From NCBI GenBank assembly GCA_947036995.1, contig CAMQTD010000003.1:1-40584 (forward strand): a DNA stretch of 40,584 bases, in the 5' to 3' direction. This document shows, one piece after another, positions 1 through 8,242 of the stretch. The DNA is from an uncultured Parabacteroides sp. Lineage in GTDB: Bacteria; Bacteroidota; Bacteroidia; Bacteroidales; Tannerellaceae. Position numbers and translations under genes: made by a program. The notes under the pieces were generated by a model. The model saw nothing but the letters and a program-made list of their open reading frames with translations. It searched no databases and had not been told where the DNA came from. Within the stretch, counting starts at the first letter, position 1; every line of letters starts with the position of its first letter.

Positions 1-43
1 ACTACTAAATCCTTTATCTACACTAAAATCTCTTTGAAAAAAA

Positions 44-87
44 GTGATAGAGGAGTGACAGAAAAGTGATAGTAAAGTGATAGAGGA
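44..87. repeat. 11-nt tandem repeat, 4 contiguous units (GTGATAGAGGA / GTGACAGAAAA / GTGATAGTAAA / GTGATAGAGGA)
   Basis: Units start at 44, 55, 66 and 77 in exact 11-nt register; related GTGATAGA units at 141 and 149. Confidence 0.9.
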
Positions 88-310
88 ATTTTTTAAGAAA
101 CAGTGTATCTATCTGTATATAAGCATTTTGAAAAACAGTAGTGATAGAGTGATAGAGGAATTGAAAAAAAACTTTCTGGGAATGTTGCGCTGGCTATTTT
201 TTTGACCAAAATAAACAGTAGTGTAGGGAGAAATAGACGGTGTCTATCTCATGGTAGACAGTAGTGCGTTGAGAAAAAGACAACGTCTATTTATACATTC
301 TCAATCTTCT

Positions 311-414
311 GCAATGTTTTGTGCTGAAAGCCGTAATGTTTCACACTAAAAACATTGCGGCTTCCAGCACAAAACATTACGGGTTCTGATATAAAACATT
401 GCAGCTTTTGAAAT
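311..414. repeat. 22-nt-period repeat array with orientation switch: two units on minus (311-341), three on plus (349-370, 371-392, 393-414)
   Basis: AAAACATTGCGGCTTCCAGCAC / AAAACATTACGGGTTCTGATAT / AAAACATTGCAGCTTTTGAAAT. Arms 311-341 and 350-380 are inverted repeats matching at 28/31 positions. Confidence 0.88.
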
Positions 415-420
415 ACATTA

Positions 421-465
421 AAAAAGGCTACTACCCCTTTCCATCGAAAAGAGTAGTAGCCTTTT
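421..465 (-). terminator. intrinsic terminator downstream of nagB
   Basis: AAAAGGCTACTA (422-433) pairs with TAGTAGCCTTTT (454-465), with a T-run on the minus-strand RNA. Confidence 0.8.
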
Positions 466-490
466 AATTGTATCAGCGATAAATCAAATC

Positions 491-1303
491 CTATTTCAAC
501 AATGTTGCAGGACAAAGATTTTCGTTTTCGATATCTTTAAAGTAGTTATAAGTTCCAACTTTAAGTTCTACTGTTGCAGCTTCGTCACATACGATGATAC
601 CTTTTGGATGCAGTTGTAGGGCTGTGATTGTCCACATTTGGCTGATCGCACCTTCAACTACTTGTTGTAAAGCGCGTGCTTTGTTGTGTCCGTTTACCAT
701 AATCAATACTTCTTTAGCATCTAATACAGTACCTACACCTACTGTTACTGATGTTTTAGGCACTTTAGTTACATCGTTATCAAAGAAACGAGAGTTTGCA
801 ATGATTGTGTCTGCTGTTAAAGTTTTCACACGTGTGCGTGAAGCAAGTGACGAACCTGGCTCGTTAAAAGCAATGTGTCCGTCAGGACCGATACCACCTA
901 AAAACAAATCAACACCACCTACTGCTTTCATGTCTGCTTCGTAAGCTGCACATTCTGCTTCAAGGTCTGCTGCGTTACCATTCAAGATGTGTACGTTTTC
1001 AGCTTTGATATCTACATGGCTGAAAAAGTTGTTCCACATAAATGAGTGGTAGCTTTCTGGATGCTCTTTTGGTAAACCTACATACTCATCCATATTGAAT
1101 GTGATGATGTTTTGGAACGAAATAACACCTTGTTTGTGTAATTCGATCAAACATTTGTACATACCCATTGGAGATGATCCAGTAGGTAGACCCAATACGA
1201 AAGGTTTTTCTGCTGTTGGGTTTGCTTTTTTAATCTTAGCGGCTACATAGTTAGCTGCCCACGACGATAGTTGGTCGTAATTTGGTTCAATAATTAATCT
1301 CAT
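491..1303 (-). CDS. nagB: glucosamine-6-phosphate deaminase
   Basis: 270 aa, [24 protein letters not shown]..., [12 protein letters not shown] and [26 protein letters not shown] motifs. Confidence 0.97.
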   Translation of the reverse strand: MRLIIEPNYDQLSSWAANYVAAKIKKANPTAEKPFVLGLPTGSSPMGMYKCLIELHKQGVISFQNIITFNMDEYVGLPKEHPESYHSFMWNNFFSHVDIKAENVHILNGNAADLEAECAAYEADMKAVGGVDLFLGGIGPDGHIAFNEPGSSLASRTRVKTLTADTIIANSRFFDNDVTKVPKTSVTVGVGTVLDAKEVLIMVNGHNKARALQQVVEGAISQMWTITALQLHPKGIIVCDEAATVELKVGTYNYFKDIENENLCPATLLK

Positions 1304-1337
1304 AATGCTTTATACTATTTAATGTTCAAAACTCCGT

Positions 1338-2549
1338 TTATTCGGCGATATTTTCTGATTTGTTATTCAATCGTTCTGCCATTGCTTTACCTAATGCTAG
1401 ACAAGCGACATAACTTTCCGATTTCATTCCTTGCTTTTGCTCCACTGGAGATCCTACAACTTCCCATTTCGATGCCGTAGCAAATTCTGTTAAGCGTTTC
1501 ACGGCATTACCTGCCCAAGTGAACGAACCGAAGTATCCCAAGTAACGATTCTTTATATCCCTGATCTGAATTTTTGAAAGTATAGATTCTATCTCAGGAA
1601 AAAGAGCGTTGCTATAAGTAGGGCTACCAATAATTAATCCCTTATATTTAAATACATCTTTAATAATGTATGATGCGTGCGATTTAGAAACGTTGTGCAT
1701 TAGAATATTTTTCACTCCATTAGCAGCTAATTCCGAAGCAATCACTTCTGCCATCTGCTCTGTGTTTCCGTACATGCTGCCGTAGATAATTACAACACCG
1801 TCTTCGGCTTCGTATCGACTTAGTGTATCGTAAATACCGATCGCTTTTTGGATATGCTCACGCCATACAGGTCCGTGTGTAGAACAGATTGTTTGAATAT
1901 CAAGTGCGGCTAGCTTTTTGAGTGCTTTCTGAACAGGAACACCGTATTTACCAACAATATTGGCGTAATAACGGATCATCTCTTCCCAATATTTATCTAC
2001 ATTCATATCACAATCAAGCACAGCGCCATCAAGTGTACCAAAGGTTCCGAATGCATCGGCAGAGAATAGTACTTTATCTGTACTATCGTAAGTTACCATC
2101 ACTTCGGGCCAGTGTACCATCGGAGCCATGTAAAAATTTAGTTTGTGCGATCCAAGATCTAACACATCTCCCTCTTTTACTTCGTGTAGCCCTTCAGTGA
2201 TTCCGTGATAGCCATCCAACATACCGAATGTTTTGCTGTTTCCAACAATTTGCACATTGGGATAGAATTGACGAAGCAAGCGAATAGAGCCTGCATGATC
2301 GGGTTCCATATGGTTTACGATTAAGTAATCCAATGCTTTTCCATTTAACTGCGCTTCGATCTTTGCAAGAAACTGCTCCGAATAGCCAATGTCTACGGCA
2401 TCAATCAATGCCGTTTTATCATCCATTATTAAATAAGAGTTATACGAAACACCTTGTGGTAGGGGCCAAAGGTTCTCGAAAAGAACCTTTTGACGATCGT
2501 TTACTCCTACGTAATATATACTGTCTGTGATATTAGTCAACTTGTACAT
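1338..2549 (-). CDS. A-type flavoprotein / flavodiiron protein (metallo-beta-lactamase plus flavodoxin domains)
   Basis: 403 aa; N-terminal HMEPDHAGS diiron motif; C-terminal flavodoxin IIYGSMYGNTEQMAEVIA. Confidence 0.94.
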   Translation of the reverse strand: MYKLTNITDSIYYVGVNDRQKVLFENLWPLPQGVSYNSYLIMDDKTALIDAVDIGYSEQFLAKIEAQLNGKALDYLIVNHMEPDHAGSIRLLRQFYPNVQIVGNSKTFGMLDGYHGITEGLHEVKEGDVLDLGSHKLNFYMAPMVHWPEVMVTYDSTDKVLFSADAFGTFGTLDGAVLDCDMNVDKYWEEMIRYYANIVGKYGVPVQKALKKLAALDIQTICSTHGPVWREHIQKAIGIYDTLSRYEAEDGVVIIYGSMYGNTEQMAEVIASELAANGVKNILMHNVSKSHASYIIKDVFKYKGLIIGSPTYSNALFPEIESILSKIQIRDIKNRYLGYFGSFTWAGNAVKRLTEFATASKWEVVGSPVEQKQGMKSESYVACLALGKAMAERLNNKSENIAE

Positions 2550-2555
2550 GTCTAA

Positions 2556-3371
2556 TTATTTTTTTCTAAGGGCATTATAAACAAACCAAACACCCGCTAA
2601 AACAAAAGGGATACTAAGCCATTGTCCCATATTAAGGGTCATATTGTCCTCAAAATGTTCTTGGTTATTCTTTAAGAATTCAATAAAGAATCTTGATAAA
2701 AAGATACCAATCATAAATACACCAAAAATCAATCCTTGCTTTTTATAAGCATCTTTTTTCCAATAAAGCCACATCGAAATGGCAAATGTTATAAGATATG
2801 AGATCGCTTCGTATAGTTGTGTAGGATGCGAAGGCGCTGTAAAGATTGGCTCTGCACCTCTGCGCCACTGTCCGATGTTTTCGATAAAACGAAAACCCCA
2901 AGGGAATTCGGTTGTATGACCGTATATCTCGTGATTCATCAAATTTCCGAAACGTATCATTGCAGAAACTAATCCTGTAGGTACAACCAAGCGGTCGAAA
3001 GTCCACATCATAGGCTTATGCGTAACACGCTTTGAAAAGAAATAGATAGCAATGATGATACCTATTACCCCTCCATGACTTGCCAATCCGCCTTCCCATA
3101 TTTTGAGAATATCTCCGGGATTGGCAAGATAATAAGTTGGGTCGTAAAATAAACAGTGTCCTAACCGGGCGCCGATCACCGTACCGAGCATCGTATAAAT
3201 AAGAATCTTATCTAACCACTCTTCTGGTATAGATTCTTTTTTAAATATTTTCTCCATTATTTTGTAGCCAATAAGAAATCCTAAGGCAAACATTAATCCA
3301 TACCAGCGTATCTCTCGTGGACCAATGGTAAAAATGGTCGGATCGGCAGTCCAAGTTATAAATGACAACAT
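2556..3371 (-). CDS. lgt: prolipoprotein diacylglyceryl transferase
   Basis: 271 aa membrane protein; RWYGLMFALGF, GARLGHCLFYDP, GGLASHGGVIG, RFGNLMNHEIYG motifs. Confidence 0.96.
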   Translation of the reverse strand: MLSFITWTADPTIFTIGPREIRWYGLMFALGFLIGYKIMEKIFKKESIPEEWLDKILIYTMLGTVIGARLGHCLFYDPTYYLANPGDILKIWEGGLASHGGVIGIIIAIYFFSKRVTHKPMMWTFDRLVVPTGLVSAMIRFGNLMNHEIYGHTTEFPWGFRFIENIGQWRRGAEPIFTAPSHPTQLYEAISYLITFAISMWLYWKKDAYKKQGLIFGVFMIGIFLSRFFIEFLKNNQEHFEDNMTLNMGQWLSIPFVLAGVWFVYNALRKK

Positions 3372-3393
3372 TGTATATTTTATTTTATAATGA

Positions 3394-4290
3394 CTATACT
3401 AAACGTCTGATTAGATCTTCTCTATCTCCTGGCAACATATCAATCATCGGAAGTTCGATCATCGTGTATGCTCCTGGCTGTTGCTTGAAGCTGGCACGTG
3501 CTACCGATACTAATACTTGTGCTGTTAATGCTGGGTTATTGATACGCATGCTGAAATCGATCAACTGATTTTGCGTTTTCCCAGAAACACCTTTGCGTGA
3601 TAGGTTTACACCATGTCCCATATCTAATAGGTTCTCTACAGATTCAACTTGCATAACGTGTGTATCATCATGAACGAAATATTCGTCTTTCTTGATATTT
3701 GCTGCTACGGTGTTAAAATCAAAACCTGGCTTAACTTCGATATAAACCATACGACGGTGAACGCCTGTACCTGTAGGAATAGTCATAGAAAGTGCTGCTT
3801 CAACACCATCAATCGCTTTAACAGCTACAGTGTGTCCCATACTCATACCCGGACCAAAGTTTGTATATGTAATTCCTTTTGGAACCATCGCTTCAAGTAG
3901 TGCACGCACAACCGAGTCGCTTCCTGGATCCCATCCAGCAGAGATAATAGCAACGCTATTGTTTGCTTTTCCGACAGCAGCAAGTTCTCTACGAAGATCT
4001 ACAATACCACCGTGGATATCGTAACTATCTACTGTATTAATGCCCATCGCTAAGATTTGTTTTGCAAAAGCTTCAACGCTACGTGTTGGAGTAGCTAAAA
4101 CGGCTACGTCTACATCCTTAAGTTTGGTGATACAATCTACCACATCATAACTCTTCAATTCGTCAGGTACATCATTCGCATTACGACGTACTACACCTGC
4201 AACCTCGAAATCAGGAGCAGCCTGTAAAGCGTCCAAAACATATTTACCAATGTTACCATAGCCAACAATAGCAGCTCTAAACTTTTTCAT
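3394..4290 (-). CDS. ddh: meso-diaminopimelate D-dehydrogenase
   Basis: 298 aa; FRAAIVGYGNIGKYVLDAL Rossmann start, GWDPGSDSVVRALLEAMVPKGITYTNFGPGMSMGHTVAVKAI. Confidence 0.95.
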   Translation of the reverse strand: MKKFRAAIVGYGNIGKYVLDALQAAPDFEVAGVVRRNANDVPDELKSYDVVDCITKLKDVDVAVLATPTRSVEAFAKQILAMGINTVDSYDIHGGIVDLRRELAAVGKANNSVAIISAGWDPGSDSVVRALLEAMVPKGITYTNFGPGMSMGHTVAVKAIDGVEAALSMTIPTGTGVHRRMVYIEVKPGFDFNTVAANIKKDEYFVHDDTHVMQVESVENLLDMGHGVNLSRKGVSGKTQNQLIDFSMRINNPALTAQVLVSVARASFKQQPGAYTMIELPMIDMLPGDREDLIRRLV

Positions 4291-4379
4291 ACACTTATTT
4301 TTTTTATGTTATATACTCATAATCTATTCTCACGACTTTATCCAAAACGCTACAAGAGCACTTCTGCAGTTTCGCACCG

Positions 4380-4387
4380 CAAAGTTA
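4380..4387 (-). promoter_or_regulatory. Bacteroidetes-type -7 element for ddh operon (TAACTTTG on minus)
   Basis: CAAAGTTA on plus; matches TAnnTTTG; about 90 nt upstream of the ddh start. No clear -33 element. Confidence 0.55.
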
Positions 4388-4491
4388 ACTATTTCTGCGT
4401 TATTCTCCGCTGCTTATAGGCGTGATTATAGACCCCAACAAAAATACAGAAAATAATGTCTGCAGAAGATATAATGCAAAATTCTTTTTAT

Positions 4492-4499
4492 TAATTTTG
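4492..4499 (+). promoter_or_regulatory. Bacteroidetes-type -7 element for ruvA (TAATTTTG)
   Basis: TAnnTTTG match 33 nt upstream of the ruvA ATG; embedded in TGCAAAATT-N9-AATTTTGCA. Confidence 0.6.
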
Positions 4500-4532
4500 C
4501 ATTTCACACACACAAATAACACGTAACATAAA

Positions 4533-5123
4533 ATGATAGAATATATTAAAGGAGAGATTACAGAGTTAACACCTGCCCTTATGATTATGGAAACAGGCGG
4601 AATTGGATACGCAATCAGTATATCATTAAATACATATACCGCATTTAATGGTAAGGATACAGGGAAAATATATATCCACGAAATAATCCGAGAAGATACA
4701 CATCAACTTTATGGATTTGCAGAGTTGTCAGAACGTGAACTATTCTTACTCCTAATCAGTGTTTCTGGTGTGGGGGCAAATACAGCACGTATGATACTCT
4801 CTTCTCTTCCTCCAAACGAATTAATTGTGGCTATTGTTGATAAAAACGAAGCGCTGCTCACAAACGTAAAAGGGATCGGAGCCAAAACAGCTCAACGAAT
4901 TTTAATTGATTTAAAAAATAAGGTGAAAAGCCCTACAACAGGAAATTCGACAAATAATACGGCAAACACACCAAATCATGCTGTGGCAGAAGAAGCTGTA
5001 GCGGCACTAGTAATGTTGGGATTCCAGAAAAATGCATCTCAAAAAGCAGTTGTTTCGATCTTGAAAATTTCGCCAACTGCTGCAATTGAGCAAGTTATAA
5101 AATCTGCACTGAGAATGTTATAA
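4533..5123 (+). CDS. ruvA: Holliday junction branch migration protein RuvA
   Basis: 196 aa; MIEYIKGEITELTPALMIMETGGIGY, LISVSGVGANTARMILSSL, VKGIGAKTAQRILIDLKNK helix-hairpin-helix motifs. Confidence 0.97.
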   Translation: MIEYIKGEITELTPALMIMETGGIGYAISISLNTYTAFNGKDTGKIYIHEIIREDTHQLYGFAELSERELFLLLISVSGVGANTARMILSSLPPNELIVAIVDKNEALLTNVKGIGAKTAQRILIDLKNKVKSPTTGNSTNNTANTPNHAVAEEAVAALVMLGFQKNASQKAVVSILKISPTAAIEQVIKSALRML

Positions 5124-5285
5124 ACATGAAGTTATATATTAAATCAGACATAGATAAACAATAATTAAAAAAAAGAACGCTATCGTTTATTAAATCCATA
5201 AAGTTAAAAAGAAAAGCTCTATTAGATAACCTACTGAATACAAAGATTCTTAATTGTTAATTTAACATCATACAAAAAAAGAGTG

Positions 5286-5322
5286 ATCACCCATCATTAA
5301 ACATTTTTTAATGATGGGTGAT
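5286..5322. terminator. perfect 16-bp stem hairpin between ruvA and the histidine kinase gene
   Basis: ATCACCCATCATTAAA - CATTT - TTTAATGATGGGTGAT; A7 tract on the left flank, T-rich right flank. Confidence 0.6.
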
Positions 5323-5371
5323 GAATATTTTCATGTTTTTTGTGTGATTATTAAACTTAAACACCCTTTAT

Positions 5372-6949
5372 TTGTTCTTTATAAAGATTAGTAAAAAAAG
5401 TCGAAAAATGAGAAAGTCTACTATATGGTTACTTGCTGTTGTTATGGGGTTCGCCTTTGCAGGTTTATTATACCTACAGGTTAGCTATGTAAGCACGATA
5501 CTAAAGACGCGAAACGATCAATTTAATGAAATCGTTAAACGAAGTCTGCATCAAGTATCTCGCGCATTAGAGTTGGAGGAAACACGTAAAATGCTCGAAG
5601 ACGATATCAAAAACAACGAATTGCTATATCAAAATGATGTAAAACAGATTGATGATCTTGTTAAGCATGGTAAGTATCAATCTCAAATAATAGATCCTAC
5701 AGGCAGTATTGATTATACAGAGACAGAGGGCTTCGGTACCAGTAAAGTAGAACAAACTCCTATCCTAAGCAATCCGACACAACGCAATAATATTGTTTCA
5801 ACATCTCGTCAGATGCAACAAATCCTGCGAGAGCGATATAAATATCAAAATGGGTTGATGTATGAAGTATTACTAAGCCTTTTAACAACAACAAATTTAA
5901 ACCCAATCCAAGAGCGGATTGATTTTAAACAGTTAAACATCTATTTGAAACAAGAGTTTACGAATAACGGGCTTAACATTCCATTTATATTTTCGGTAAT
6001 TAATAAAGATGGACATGTAGTATATCAAAATGGAGAGATTAAAAAAAATTATCCTGCTGGGGCTATTACACAGGTTCTGTTTTCGAACGACCCTCCATCT
6101 AGATTAAACTACTTAAAGGTATATTTTCCAACAAAAAGTAGTTATATATTTAGTTCAGTAGAGTTTTTAGCACCATCGGTTGCTTTTACGCTGGTATTGC
6201 TTATTACATTTATTGTAACAATTGCTTTAGTATTCAGACAAAAGAAATTGTCTGAAATGAAAAATGACTTTATAAACAATATGACACATGAGCTTAAAAC
6301 ACCTGTATCAACAATCTCACTAGCAGCACAAATGCTTAAAGATTCTGATATAACAAAAAGCCCTGACGTGTTTAAACATATTGCTGGCGTTATAAATGAC
6401 GAAGCTAAACGACTCGGATTCCTTGTAGAGAAAGTGCTTCAAATGTCTCTTTTCGAACGTCAAAAAGCTGCATTAAAACTAAAGGAGTTGGATGCAAATG
6501 ATTTAATCGCAAATATTGCAAATACCTTTAAACTAAAGGTGGAAAAATATGGCGGAGAGATAGACATCGAATTGGAAGCTGAAGAGTCGGCTATTTATGT
6601 AGATGAAATGCACTTTACAAATGTATTATTCAATTTAATGGATAATGCTGTTAAATACAGAAGAACTGATTTGCCACTAAAATTGATGGCAAGAACAAAA
6701 AACGAGAATGGAAAATTAATCCTCACCATTGAAGACAATGGCGTGGGTATAAAAAAAGAGTACCTTAAAAAGGTTTTTGATCGTTTCTTTAGAGTGCCTA
6801 CAGGCAATGTGCACGATGTAAAAGGATTCGGTTTAGGATTGGCTTATGTACGCAAAATAATAGAAGACCTCTCTGGCTCAATTCGTGCAGAGAGCGATAT
6901 CAATAGTGGAACAAAATTTATTATTACTTTACCTCTTATAAAAAGTTAG
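5372..6949 (+). CDS. rprX: membrane sensor histidine kinase, RprX-like (start possibly 5408, MRKSTIWLL)
   Basis: 525 aa; two TM segments, HisKA MTHELKTPVSTISLAAQML, HATPase NLMDNAVKYR...GFGLGLAYVRKI; adjacent to an RprY-like regulator. Confidence 0.9.
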   Translation: MFFIKISKKSRKMRKSTIWLLAVVMGFAFAGLLYLQVSYVSTILKTRNDQFNEIVKRSLHQVSRALELEETRKMLEDDIKNNELLYQNDVKQIDDLVKHGKYQSQIIDPTGSIDYTETEGFGTSKVEQTPILSNPTQRNNIVSTSRQMQQILRERYKYQNGLMYEVLLSLLTTTNLNPIQERIDFKQLNIYLKQEFTNNGLNIPFIFSVINKDGHVVYQNGEIKKNYPAGAITQVLFSNDPPSRLNYLKVYFPTKSSYIFSSVEFLAPSVAFTLVLLITFIVTIALVFRQKKLSEMKNDFINNMTHELKTPVSTISLAAQMLKDSDITKSPDVFKHIAGVINDEAKRLGFLVEKVLQMSLFERQKAALKLKELDANDLIANIANTFKLKVEKYGGEIDIELEAEESAIYVDEMHFTNVLFNLMDNAVKYRRTDLPLKLMARTKNENGKLILTIEDNGVGIKKEYLKKVFDRFFRVPTGNVHDVKGFGLGLAYVRKIIEDLSGSIRAESDINSGTKFIITLPLIKS

Positions 6950-6951
6950 TT

Positions 6952-7686
6952 ATGGAAGAAAAAATGAAGATCTTCTTTTGCGAAGATGATGAAAATTTAG
7001 GAATGCTTTTAAGAGAATACTTACAAGCAAAAGGGTATATTACAGATCTTTTCGCTGATGGCGAAGCAGGTTATAAAGGCTTTACAAAAGGAAAATACGA
7101 TCTTTGCGTATTGGACGTAATGATGCCTAAAAAAGATGGCTTTACTTTAGCTCAAGAAATTAGATCAATCAATCCTGATATCCCTGTTATCTTTCTTACA
7201 GCAAAAACGATGAAAGAAGATATCCTAGAAGGATTTAAAATTGGAGCAGACGATTATTTGACAAAACCTTTCAGCATGGAAGAGCTTTTGCTTCGTATTG
7301 AGGCAATCCTTCGTCGCGTAAAAGGTAAAAAGATGAAAGATGTACCATTTTACAAACTTGGTAACTTCTTATTCGACACACAGAAACAAACACTTTCTAT
7401 TGGCGAAAAAGTTACAAAGTTAACAACTAAAGAGTGCGAACTTTTAAGTTTACTATGTGCTCATGCAAATGAAATTTTAGAGCGTAACTACGCTTTGAAA
7501 ACAATCTGGGTAGATGATAACTACTTCAATGCAAGAAGCATGGATGTTTACATCACTAAACTTCGTAAGTTGTTGAAAGATGATGCTGGAATTGAGATTA
7601 TCAATATCCACGGTAAAGGTTATAAACTAATCACTCCTTCTGGCGAAGAGCAAGTGCTTGACGAAAGTACAATTCAAGTATTGTAG
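6952..7686 (+). CDS. rprY: OmpR-family response regulator, RprY-like
   Basis: 244 aa; receiver domain CEDDENLGMLLREYLQAKGY...VLDVMMPKKDGFTLAQEI...TAKTMKEDILEGFKIGADDYLTKPFSMEELLLRIEAILRR; C-terminal winged helix. Strongly resembles Bacteroides RprY. Confidence 0.92.
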   Translation: MEEKMKIFFCEDDENLGMLLREYLQAKGYITDLFADGEAGYKGFTKGKYDLCVLDVMMPKKDGFTLAQEIRSINPDIPVIFLTAKTMKEDILEGFKIGADDYLTKPFSMEELLLRIEAILRRVKGKKMKDVPFYKLGNFLFDTQKQTLSIGEKVTKLTTKECELLSLLCAHANEILERNYALKTIWVDDNYFNARSMDVYITKLRKLLKDDAGIEIINIHGKGYKLITPSGEEQVLDESTIQVL

Positions 7687-7705
7687 TCTATAAACATTGA
7701 CATAT

Positions 7706-7757
7706 AAAAAGGGAGAGCTTATCAATACAATTGTATTTGATAGGCTCTCCCTCTTTT
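7706..7757. terminator. bidirectional terminator between convergent rprY and yqeY
   Basis: AGGGAGAGCTTATCAA-TACAATTGTA-TTTGATAGGCTCTCCCT flanked by A- and T-rich tracts. Confidence 0.85.
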
Positions 7758-7775
7758 ATATACTAAGTGTTTATA

Positions 7776-8225
7776 TTACGCAAGTAAACGTTTTACTGTT
7801 TCAGAAATAGCACGACCCTCTGCCTTTCCTGCTAATGCCTTAGAAGCTGCACCCATTACTTTACCCATATCTTTAGGACCTTCTGCTCCAACTTCTGTAA
7901 TGATTGATTTGATTTTAGCATCTAACTCTTCTGCTGTCATCTGTGCTGGAAGGTAAATTTCGATACATGCAACCTCTTCAAGCTCTTTTGCTGCCAATTC
8001 TGGACGATCTTGCTTGCTAAAAATATCAGCACTGTCCTTACGTTGTTTCACCATCTTTTGAAGAATCTTGATTGCAACATCTTCAGAAAGTTCTCCATCA
8101 CCACCTTTTACGGTTTTAGCTTCGATAAATTCTTTTTTAATTCCTCTTAAAGCCTCTAATCTTACTTTATCTTTTGCCAACATGGCTTTTTTAATATCAC
8201 CACTTACTTGTTCAAATAAATCCAT
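7776..8225 (-). CDS. yqeY: GatB/YqeY-domain protein
   Basis: 149 aa; MDLFEQVSGDIKKAMLAKDKVRLEALRGIKKEFIEAK..., EIYLPAQMTAEEL, GPKDMGKVMGAASKALAGKAEGRAISETVKRLL. Confidence 0.95.
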   Translation of the reverse strand: MDLFEQVSGDIKKAMLAKDKVRLEALRGIKKEFIEAKTVKGGDGELSEDVAIKILQKMVKQRKDSADIFSKQDRPELAAKELEEVACIEIYLPAQMTAEELDAKIKSIITEVGAEGPKDMGKVMGAASKALAGKAEGRAISETVKRLLA

Positions 8226-8242
8226 TATATGTTGTTGTTTAA

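Noticed and set aside
291-515. 74-aa minus-strand ORF beyond nagB
   Set aside because: Overlaps the nagB 3' end, its terminator and the inverted 22-nt repeats; no family resemblance.
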